Position numbers and translations under genes: made by a program
In this document: positions 55,801-64,000 of the stretch, piece after piece
Position numbering within the stretch: the stretch's first letter is position 1
How the letters are laid out: each line of letters opens with the position of its first letter
The notes under the pieces: generated by a model
Told to the model about the DNA's origin: nothing
Database searches by the model: none
Seen by the model: the letters and a program-made list of their open reading frames with translations, nothing else
DNA from: Blastomussa wellsi
Taxonomy: Eukaryota; Cnidaria; Anthozoa; Scleractinia; Plerogyridae
NCBI GenBank assembly: GCA_947652115.1
Contig: OX393564.1
Coordinates: forward strand, 14,835,276-14,899,275
Direction: 5' to 3'
DNA length: 64,000 bases

Positions 55801-57738
55801 TTTCTTGTGCTGGGTATAGATCAAATAGTAATAAAAAACTGATACTCAAGACTCAATTCATATATAGATTATCCTTCGTTCTTTTGTCCACTGCCAAGCG
55901 AAATATTTTTAAACAGATTTGATAAATAGTAAGTTCAATACACTTTAAAAAGCAACTTGACAACGTTAGCGAATCGACTGAACACATTAGCGAATCGTCT
56001 CAGTATGTCAGCAAAGTGGACATTAGCAAAACGACTCGTTAGCGAAACGACCGACATTCCTTCTTAATACTAATCTGTTCTTTTTATTATATGATTTAGT
56101 GATCCCAAATAAAAGGAGAAGTCTTATTGGTTCCCTAAGCAGTATGAATTTCGCAATTAAATATTTATACAGGCTGCTAAGATGGACAAGTTGCTTCTAC
56201 AATCCATAGCTGAAAATTAACAGATTTTTGTTCAGCAGAAATTGTTTAACTTATATGTCTAACTTCAGTGTAGCTGCATGCGCCTTTCAATAACATGGGG
56301 ACTCTAAAATTAAAAGCTCAACCGACAAATGCTTTTTCTGTTTCCGTCAATCAAATGTTCGGCGGCTCCTCCCAGCTTCTAACTACGTTGTCTGAACAGA
56401 ACAATATGATTTCATTATCGTGCACTTGGCAGTAGTCGAAAGCTCCTTGGTACTTGGTGTAGTTTTTAATCATTATTCAGCCCGTAAATTCTTTGTTCTA
56501 ATCAGTCAAGTCATGCTGGACAGCCACCTTCCTTACAGAATTGTAACTTTGAATGGCTGAGGTAACTGTTTGAACAAATTTAGGCACATGTTGTTTATGT
56601 GATCCCTAGCAAACCACTATGTGCAACATCCATGAAGTACCTACCCGAAAGCTGGGAGGAGCCGCTGAACATTTGATCGACAGTAGCAAAAAAAACACAT
56701 TTACACAGTTGTGCTTTGAATGTTACTGAAAGGCGCAGTAAAAATGTTCACAAAAGCGATGCAAGTTTATGGAGCTTAATTGCCTGCAGTTCAGTCCATA
56801 AATCTGTAAAAAAAAAGAACTACATGGACCACATGCTAGTTCAACAACATATATATATAATAAACCATACTCATTATAGATATCTGCTTGAAAGGTTACT
56901 TACTTTGTGCAAGTTCTCTCAGCTGATTTTCCATGGAAAGAATGACAAAATATGGTTGTTTCTTCAAATTACTCACATCCTTCCCGCATATAGGGCAGAC
57001 ATCAGGAGTATCACCCGTGACACCAAGGTATTCAGAACAAAACTTACAATAGAAGTGTTTCGTTATAGGAAGTTGTAAGTCCACAAAGTACTTCTTTAGT
57101 GCATTCAATGAGCGGACACACTTGTTTTGCGGTCTGGGAATACAGTGTAAGTTGATCAGAGAAATAACGTCTGAAAGACAACTTCCGTTTAGGTTGTGAG
57201 TAACGGCCAGAGTGAGAATCAAAAGAACGCTTTCAGACAATTTAAGATGCGAGCCAGGGTACACATAGGGGTCCTTATCTGGCGATTCATTCGTTTCACT
57301 AAAGTCGTTGCCACAAACTTCATTCTCCGGTTCCTCATCTGAAAACTGCATGTCAGTCTCACAGTAGCTGCTGCAGGATCCATCACTTTCGGAATCACTC
57401 CAATTCGTATCCAAAGAGCCAGCGCTGTTGTCTTCGGGTGAAGAAAATTGTTCATGGCTGTGGGGAGATACAGGCAAGGAGATGCCAGAATCTTGAAAGT
57501 GCTGTTCACAATCATCTGAATCGTTTGATAAGCCGAGGTTGAATGTCACACTTCCGAACAGCGCGTCGTTAATTTCCTCGGAGTTTTGAACATCATCATC
57601 TGTGCTGATTTGTCTGGTTTTATGATTTTGTCGATGGACAGTACTTTTGGGTTTTTGTAGGGATACATCTCTTCGATGAGTGTTGTAACGACCTCTTTTA
57701 GTTGGTCGGCTTTCCAACGGAACTGCAGCCAGATCCAT
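49819..57738 (-). CDS. tnp2-like transposase copy 2, exons 1-7
   Basis: Exon 1 (57,738-56,904): acidic N-terminus, [26 protein letters not shown] and CPICGKD. Exon 2 (55,531-55,291): [35 protein letters not shown]. Exon 3 (52,862-52,750): [11 protein letters not shown]. Exon 4 (52,452-52,145): [20 protein letters not shown] and a C-x2-C. Exon 5 (51,576-51,309): [20 protein letters not shown]. Exon 6 (50,447-50,250): [20 protein letters not shown]. Exon 7 (49,976-49,819): [20 protein letters not shown] then HGTQSI. All edges are GT-AG and every exon is open. Each block aligns by order with copy 1. The gene continues in exons 8-10 beyond the Ngaro-like insertion. It may be intact if splicing bridges the 7-kb insertion. 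Confidence 0.72.
50780..51140. repeat. Low-complexity AAAATC run within a palindromic region
   Basis: (AAAATC)n and poly-A blocks at about 50,885-50,985. The flanks contain GTGCGATTT/AAATCGCAC and related TTCGATTT inverted motifs (50,790-51,120). It lies in an intron of the copy 2 transposase. The lysine-rich open frame here is an artefact. Confidence 0.7.
52886..53172. mobile_element. MITE with TTAA target sites
   Basis: TTAA, then GGTTGGCACACACAAGGGGA at the left, and the complement TTGTGTGTGCCCGACC followed by TTAA at the right. Internal GGGACAAGTCCC palindromes repeat several times. TTAA duplication is compatible with Kolobok or piggyBac mobilisation. Its right TIR starts 24 bp upstream (minus) of exon 3 of the transposase. 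Confidence 0.75.
53513..53990 (+). pseudogene. THAP-domain protein fragment
   Basis: From the ATG at 53,513 the plus frame reads [17 protein letters not shown], a stop, then [35 protein letters not shown] and [11 protein letters not shown]. This is a THAP zinc-finger arrangement (C-x-C near the N-terminus, W, C-x2-H, P). At least one stop and later frame breaks make it non-functional. THAP proteins bind DNA and are frequent in transposases. Confidence 0.7.
54519..55000 (-). pseudogene. SWIM/YqaJ-type transposon protein, N-terminal fragment
   Basis: Two minus frames, 55,000-54,770 (start [20 protein letters not shown]) and 54,848-54,519 ([20 protein letters not shown], then [19 protein letters not shown], ending [11 protein letters not shown]), overlap and appear to be one protein split by a frameshift near 54,835. 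The second part has the order HxxxFKAFxSLxAYNQ ... [13 protein letters not shown] ... ISAHC that precedes the SWIM zinc finger in YqaJ-type mobile-element proteins of invertebrates, as I recall. The exonuclease part is absent, so this is an internal-deletion remnant. Confidence 0.45.
55632..56072. repeat. MITE-like inverted repeat with TTCGCTAACG motifs
   Basis: Arms 55,640-55,735 and 55,968-56,068 are reverse complements (CGCTAACGAGTCGTTTC, TGAGACGATYCGCTAA blocks). Within each arm the TTCGCTAACG motif repeats. A related stretch with TTCGCCAACG motifs occurs at 58,440-58,545. Confidence 0.75.
56330..56700. repeat. MITE-like inverted repeat
   Basis: Arms TTTTTCTGTTTCCGTCAATC followed by AAATGTTCGGCGGCTCC (56,333-56,395) and their complement (56,647-56,696). 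About 250 bp of unique sequence lies between. Non-coding. Confidence 0.7.
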
Positions 57739-57950
57739 GGAGCGTCAAGCGTCATGCACATGTACGTGCTGTCGTACGCGCTAGACCACAATGCACGGGC
57801 AGGCACTGGCACGTGATCAGAAAAGAGCAAGAATATTGTGAACTGCAAGTTGCTCACGCTTTGTGTCTTAGAGTGTCTTTGAGTATCTCCGCGTAATTTC
57901 AGCTTCATCAATTTCAATATTGTTTTCCGAGTTAATTGACGACACCTACT
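57739..57950. promoter_or_regulatory. Presumed bidirectional promoter, BEN gene and tnp2-like gene, copy 2
   Basis: 212 bp between the divergent start codons (57,738 minus and 57,951 plus). More GC-rich than the surroundings on the transposase side. Same arrangement as 25,255-25,433. Confidence 0.5.
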
Positions 57951-60900
57951 ATGAGAGAAACAAAGACGCCTTCTCGCTTCACTGAGGACCTTGGTAAGTC
58001 ATGCACAGTTTAATTCCATAACAATAGGTGAAACGAACATGCCCGGCGGGATTGTGCCATATATACAATGTGGGCGAAGTGCATACCGGCGGGCTCACGG
58101 TTAATGAACTTGAAGCTTACTATTTCGCTTTCTTAACAGCCAGCAGCTTATAGTGGTGCATCTCTTCGGTATCATTTCTCTTCCTAAACGTATTTTGAAT
58201 AATATAACAACAGTTAATATCACGAAGCGGTGGCAAGGATACGCAGCGATAGCACTCTTTGCATTGCTGAAACCATGCGCATGCAGTTTCTCTCTTCGGT
58301 ATTCAGGAATAAAAACCACATTTAATAGCGTTTTTGTCGCTCTGTAGTAAAAATTTTGAACAAACAATTGATCAGTATACTGACTCGTTTCTGATCGACA
58401 TTGCCCAACTTTAATGAACGCACTCCTCCTCCGACTCCCCGGTCGTTTCGCCAACGTGTCAGTTCGCCAACGACCATGCAGTGTACCAACGTATGAAGTC
58501 GATTCGCCAAAGCTTATAAGTGTAGGTCAGTTTCCCAACGTCTAAAATACTTTTTGGAAAAGGTCTGAAATGTATTTACAAATCACCACAGGAAGAAAAT
58601 GTCACCTTTGATGTATGTAAGATATATATTGTTCGTTTCGGCATTAAAATGTTCATTTCACCCTTTAATCTCGATCTCTCCCGTCGGCCATGACGATATA
58701 ATATCCATGACATATTTAATATGAGTATGAAACGCTTGCAAAATCTTTTTATTCACAATATTTGCATAGTTTAAAGAGCCTGAAACTTCTCATATAAAGG
58801 GAATTATCTTTGTTCATATTAAGAATATGTGAATAAAACAGCTCATCGGGTTTAGTTTCTGTTATATGGCTTTCCTAGCTGGTGTGAAAACTTTTGCAGG
58901 TCCTTCGAGAAACGAACTAGCCTCAGGTTGTCATCTTTTGTTTGCAACATACTGCATTCCATCCAGTTTTCATTTCATGTCCTTTAAAAGGCCCAGAATT
59001 CGTTTAACACAAATTAATACTCTAGCTGTCACTTCCCCCCAGTTAATTCCACTATAGACCCTATGCATAAATGGCTGCCAATTAAAAATTCTCTTGTAAA
59101 TATTAAAAGTAGCCCAACTAACCTCGTTTTTGAGTTGATAACTCAAAAGAATTTTTACTCTCAAACGAGGTTGGTTGGGCTAATTTAAATGCATACAAAA
59201 GGATTTTAAATTGGCAGCCATTTATGAATATAGGGTCTATAAGCTGAACTAAACTTACTATCACACTAGACTTATATACCATCCAAAATCAAGCAAAATA
59301 ATTGCTAAATATGGGCCTTTCATATTTTTTTAGACCACTACCTTGTTGTCTTTAAAGAAGACAACGTTAAGGCGATTGTTAGTCATGGGGAAATTAAGGA
59401 CTGTGACGATATAGTGAGGGGTGCATCATGTGAGGCCCTCTGGAAGGATGCCAAACACAAAGAATGGTATCCTGCCTTTATTGTGGACATTGGAGGTGAG
59501 TCCATTTCAACAAACATCATATATTTTAAATTCCATTTTTAATAATAATTATTAGATTAAAAACACATGCTACAGGGACTGCATAAACAGCCTTATGAAC
59601 TGACTTCAATTTATTGGCCCATGCCACTGATTGTGGTTCAATTAAATAGTAATTTTTATTGTTTCTAAACAGCCAATAAAAAGTGGCATGTGTCTGTTGA
59701 AGGTTTTCTTGGTGTAAGAGCATTGCTTTGCATTCATAATTCATTCTATCCCTATAATGTTTTAGATCTTGAATGTTTAAGAAGTGTGCAGAGTAAGCCA
59801 AAAGGAAAAAATCAGAAATCCAGAACTACAGCCTGTAAAACAGCAGGAACCAAGGAATCGGCCAAGAAAAGAAAAACTCCAGGTACATGTAGAGCTAAAG
59901 CAAGACTTCCTTAAACACTATACATGTAACTTTGTTCTAAGGCTTTCAATAACAATAATATTGAGTGAAAAGTACATAACCTTCCACATGTTTTGAGGCT
60001 GCTGCCTCTTTATCAGTGGACCATTGATGAAAAGGCAGCAGCCTCAAAACATATGGAAGTTTACATACACAACAATGAATGTTTACTAGTTTTCTTTATC
60101 AAACAAACCTTGCCCATCACAGTTTCCTTCTTGTTTTTGTTTTTTTTTTTTCAATTACAATTCTTTTCATACATGCACAGTAGACACTATCTCTCTCCAA
60201 GACACCCTTGGGAACATTCCTAGCAGTCTTTTTTACAACATACAATAAATATTTAATGTAATGATTGTTACTGTGAATATAGTACCTAACCTTATTGTTA
60301 TGTTGTTTAATGCTCTTGTGAAACTCAGTTCAAGAGATCCAGTCCCAAGAAGTCCAGTCTGGGAGTGAGGAAGAGCAACAGAAGAAGCAAAGTGAGACGA
60401 GGAAAGAGGCTAAGGCTAAAAAAGCTGTGAATGCAAAGGCAACAAAGGATGCACTGCTCAAGAGAAGGCTTGAGCAAGCCAAACAGTTTGAAGGTTACAA
60501 AGTTCCCAAACCAAGTGCTAACTCTGGGATGTGTTCCCAGGAGGAACTTCCTTATGAGGATGTTTCAGAGGACAGAGGTGTGCATGCTCAGCAAGACAAG
60601 GACTACCGCTCTCAATTCAACAAAGACAAAGCAAGGCATATACATGTATATAAGCTACCAGCCTCCAGAACTGCAGTCCCTAACCAAACCAGAACCAAGG
60701 AATCTCAAAAAAGAAAAAAAACAGGTATAACATACTAGTTAACACTATCAAATATCAGTAATAAAGCAGACTGGACATGGCTCCAGTTTAATTGACAATA
60801 ATTTGGACATAAGAGTACATCTATACATATTTTTGTGGTTTAACAAAATAAAAAAGTGAATCAATAATACTGAGTGACCAAGTAATGCTCCCTTACTGTA

Positions 60901-63613
60901 ACAAGAAGAAGCATAGCTAAATAGCCAATATCAGAGAATTACAGCAATGTCAAGATATATATACACGCAGACATCCCCACTGAAGCAAATAATAAGGAAA
61001 AGGCAAACCAAAACATTGACTCAGTGCTTTTGAAATTCAGTCCATGAGGTGCAGTCTGAAAATGACAGAGAAGAAAAACGAATGAAGACAAAAGACATAA
61101 GCAGTGATGCTAAAGGAAAAAAGGCTGTGAATAAAAAAGCTACTAAAGGCGCACAATGGAGAAAAAGCCTTGAGACTGCTAATTCTGAGGTACATTCCCA
61201 GGAAGGGCTTTCTAATGATGATGTTTCCGATGTGGAAAGTATCTGTAGCCTGCCAGGGAATCAACATGACGACTGCTCCTTGGTACATGTAGATGATTAC
61301 TATGCTACTTCTGATGACGAAGATGAAACAGTCTCAGATGAACTACACAGTTCACCTCTGAAGGAGCCCTTTCAAAAGGGTAAGTCAAATTTTCAGTCCT
61401 GGATATTACCAGCTGTTTTGAACCCATTTGAAGCGGATATTACTTGATGCATTTGATAATCATATAGATTATATGAATTTAAACTCCAAATTTGTGATTC
61501 AAGTTGTCCAGAAAACTGTTCCTTCAAGAACCTCTAACTGATCTGTGAAAGCAGCAGCAGAGAGAAATTTTGGAATGATTCTATTGAAAATGTAATTTGC
61601 ACCACAATCAGCTTTTATGCATTTCCACTGAGAAAAAGTCTAAACAATAAAAAAATTACGTTGGTTGTTTATCTTTTTCTATCTACAGGTGCATGTTCTT
61701 CAAGCACACCATCAAGAAAAAGAGCAGCCTCAGATGCTTCTAAGAAAAAACAAGGTGAATTTGTTAGGCTGTTCACAGTTCTAGTAAATTGAAATGTCAA
61801 ACACGAGTTAAATGATTATATCTTCCCAAACTGCACCTACCTTATAACTGCTCTGTCAAAATAGAGACAGACGTTTCAAATTCATTTTGACAAAAAAATG
61901 TTTTTGTAATAACCTCATCTATTTATATTCAGGAGTAAATAGTTTTCCCACTCAGTGAACAACAATAATAATAATGGTACATCATTTATTGAGCATGCAT
62001 GCATGTTGGCAGGCAAGCACCTGATTTCATTGATTTTATTTACGGACAGTTTCCCTCAATTTGCCTATCTACAGGTCAACTTCCCCGCTACTGTGGCTGC
62101 CAAGAGAGCATTTTCTTGAGAGAAGAGATTAAAAAAATGAAATACAAAGTAGAAGAACTCCAAAGAAAATTAAATGGCAAGAATTCCTGTCATTATCATA
62201 CAGATTTAATGTTTGACAACTATATATAGAAATGATCATAAAACTTGTCTTTCCAGTTTGTCAGTTTCCAGTCACTTTCCAGTTTGTCAAAATTCAGGGA
62301 TTCACTCTATCCTACACAGAAGCAGATTCAGAATGCTGCTTCTGCTTCAGGGATTAATTGGACTTACTTACAAATTTCCTCTAAAACTTTGGGCAAACCT
62401 AAAGAAAAATGCTCAACTTGAGCAATTTTTATGAGAAATTACAGAGACATGCAAAATATACACTCAGGTACATGTAATCTGACTTAATTGATAGAAGATA
62501 GTAACCCCTCAAAAACAGGTGATTTATTTGCCAAGCTAGGTACTAGGTACTAACTTGTTTTTACAACCACAGAAAACACAATTAGTAAATTCTCTATAAA
62601 GATGCATGTTAATTATGTCATGTCTGTACAGCCATGGTTCATTGCCTGCCAATTCATGTCTGTCAATAGGTTATTGTAAATTTGCTTTGTTTAATATTTC
62701 AGAGCAGTCAAGTTTACTGACTGAAAGTGACAAGAAACCCCTCGCAGGGGTGATTTCTCCAGTTTTAGCAGCGAAATACAAGGTACACTTGCAAATATGA
62801 TACATATTTACTGTAATAGAAAATCAGCAATAACAATACATGATACGTAATGTCACTGCAACATTGATGACCAAAATGAATCCTTACTACATGCATGTAC
62901 AAGATAATGCCATTTATTTTAATCAAAACAGCTATTTTTGTTGAAAATGTTTCATCCAACACTGCACTCTCCACTCTCCTCACTTGTTCAAAGCAAAAAG
63001 AGAAATATTCAACCATTTTACAGTAATGTGCTTACTGATCATTTACTTTTCAAAACAATGTTATTAATTCTGTTATAAGGTCTCCATGATCCCTCACATC
63101 GCATGGCCACAAAAAACCTTGCCTTCACAAAGAGACTCAGTTACTTTCAGTTACATTACAATGCATGGTCTAGTTGTCGTATGGTCATAGATTTGTTGCT
63201 GTAATGTCAGAAAAATGCAATTTGACAAACATTTTGAATATATGCAGCCATCTTTCTAACCTCAGATGATTTGTTTTCTGAAGATAAGGTTTGGCATATT
63301 GAAATATTACATGAGGAATTCTGAGTGAAATCTAGGCTAGATTATTAACCTCTACATCATTAATAAATGTTCTCATTCAAACTGTTTTCTCTACTAACAT
63401 GTAGATGGAAGAGATGATGGTTGGGAGCGGCGTCTTTTGGTACCCCTCCCAACGCTTGAATGCCTTGGCAGAGGGGAAAACCATAGGAACGATGACATCC
63501 TATTTATTGGACGTCATGTTTGATAAAGAAAAATTGAGTATTTCGAACTTGAAAGGAGGAGGGCACTGTGGCTACCAGCAGCTGTGCCCCAGAATAGTGG
63601 GAGCCATTACAGG
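57951..63613 (+). CDS. BEN-domain protein, copy 2, at least nine exons
   Basis: Exons: 57,951-57,993; 59,334-59,495; 59,767-59,881; 60,329-60,725; 61,042-61,380; 61,689-61,753; 62,075-62,175; 62,702-62,784; 63,405-63,613. All join in phase. Exon 2 is a small beta-rich unit (HYLVVFKEDNVKAIV, LWKDAKHKEWYPAFIVDIG). Exons 3-6 are basic and acidic linkers, with exons 4 and 5 sharing KEAKAKKAVN/KGKKAVNKKATK segments. Exon 7 has CGCQES and a coiled coil. Exon 9 is the BEN domain (GSGVFWYPSQRLNAL, LLDVMFDKEKLSISNLKG). BEN domains bind DNA and recruit chromatin factors. Exon 7 uses a GC donor (AAATG|gcaag). The gene probably continues past the window. It diverges from the transposase gene of the same element. 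Confidence 0.8.
58430..58550. repeat. TTCGCCAACG motif cluster
   Basis: GGTCGTTTCGCCAACG, AGTTCGCCAACG, GATTCGCCAA and GTTTCCCAACG occur within 110 bp in intron 1 of the BEN gene. Related to the MITE at 55,632-56,072. The rest of the intron (57,994-59,053) holds no gene. Confidence 0.55.
59054..59242. mobile_element. MITE sharing ends with the THAP/SWIM element
   Basis: Ends TATAGACCCTATGCATAAAT and its complement, as in 53,368-55,199. The arms run almost to the centre (AATTGGCAGCC, AGCCCAAC, CGAGGTT blocks). About 190 bp, in intron 1 of the BEN gene. Probably mobilised by the element family at 53.4 kb. Confidence 0.75.
59979..60062. repeat. Hairpin repeat in a BEN-gene intron
   Basis: Arms ACCTTCCACATGTTTTGAGG and CCTCAAAACATATGGAAGTT with GCTGCTGCC/GGCAGCAGC inside. 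About 84 bp with a short loop. Confidence 0.8.
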
Positions 63614-64000
63614 TATGATCGATATTCAACATGCATGATAAATAACATTACAGCAAAATGCAGGACTACATAGCATGTTTTCACTGTACTCTATAACCAT
63701 TTATCAAACCTTCAAAACAATACACACATGCATGCATGTACTTGACTCACATACATGTACAACAAGGACTGCAGTCACTAAATTTGTGTAATAGTTCAAT
63801 TTAATTTGATCAGTGTATAAAGCATCATAGATTAGAAATATAAAAAATTTACAGTTATAACCCACACTGGGTTTTTGTAATTGGACCCGTCACCAGCCAT
63901 CAATTATCTTACTTGTTCTGCGAAGCACAGAGTTTTGTTTCCAAAATAGTTTGGGTTTGACAATCAACAAGTTAGGCCCGGTCCAAACGCCGCTCCACTC
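63614..64000. other. Intron or downstream sequence of the BEN gene
   Basis: Begins with a splice donor (ACAG|gtatga). ACATGCATGCATGTAC repeats occur at about 63,730-63,760. No further exon is recognisable before the window ends. Confidence 0.4.

Larger units (their letters stand above)
40613..63613. mobile_element. Two-gene BEN/tnp2-like transposon, copy 2
   Basis: Transposase gene on minus (57,738 to 40,613) and BEN gene on plus (57,951 to at least 63,613) diverge from a 212-bp interval, mirroring copy 1. Exon contents of both genes match copy 1 by order and motif but are clearly diverged, so this is a separate insertion or old duplication and not a local recent copy. Interrupted by the Ngaro-like element (42,707-49,704) and the THAP/SWIM element (53,368-55,199), both in introns, and by several MITEs. 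Confidence 0.7.

Noticed and set aside
1..64000. tRNA or rRNA genes
   Set aside because: No cloverleaf-like A/B box pair or rRNA segment was recognised by eye. A covariance-model scan would be needed to exclude them.

Overview
This window is animal nuclear DNA, most likely from a cnidarian such as a coral or sea anemone. It has spliced genes with GT-AG introns, long AT-rich spacers, AATAAA signals and no bacterial gene organisation. Almost everything that can be recognised is mobile DNA, much of it nested. I saw no clear single-copy host gene. The organism is inferred from the flavour of the element families and not from a diagnostic gene.

Layout. 0.85-3.9 kb: decayed DIRS-type retroelement (minus) with a 208-bp triplication in its coding region. 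4.9-7.8 kb: 5'-truncated Gypsy pol (plus). 8.7-38.4 kb: copy 1 of a two-gene element. A BEN-type gene (minus, exons from 25.25 kb down to 8.7 kb) is transcribed divergently from a tnp2-like transposase (plus, exons 25.4-38.4 kb). Three large DNA transposons have inserted into copy 1: a 6.4-kb element encoding a FEN/PIN-nuclease-like giant protein (9,419-15,811, in a BEN-gene exon), a 7.8-kb Kolobok element (16,840-24,656, in a BEN-gene intron), and a 9-kb Merlin element (25,731-34,720, in transposase exon 1). The Merlin element in turn holds a 4.5-kb hAT element (29,804-34,288). 40.6-63.6 kb: copy 2 of the same two-gene element in mirror orientation, with transposase on minus (57.7 to 40.6 kb) and BEN gene on plus (57.95 to beyond 63.6 kb). 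It is interrupted by a 7-kb Ngaro-like tyrosine-recombinase retroelement (42.7-49.7 kb) and a 1.8-kb THAP/SWIM element (53.4-55.2 kb).

Recurring theme: the DNA transposons carry genes beyond a transposase. The tnp2-like element has a BEN-domain partner on a shared bidirectional promoter, seen twice. The Kolobok element carries a complete three-exon gene for the P2X7-receptor cytoplasmic (ballast) domain. The hAT element carries an F-box/LRR exon that fits in frame onto the transposase's own 5' exons as an alternative last exon. The Merlin element carries a P-loop DUF3987-like ATPase. The Ngaro-like element carries an SGNH hydrolase.

Insertion boundaries could be read directly for four elements: TSDs TACATYA (7 bp), TTAA (4 bp), TTTTTGCSG (9 bp) and TATTC (5 bp). 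For the two exon insertions, removing the element plus one TSD copy rejoins the interrupted reading frame. Many foldback/MITE-type palindromes fill the introns and spacers.
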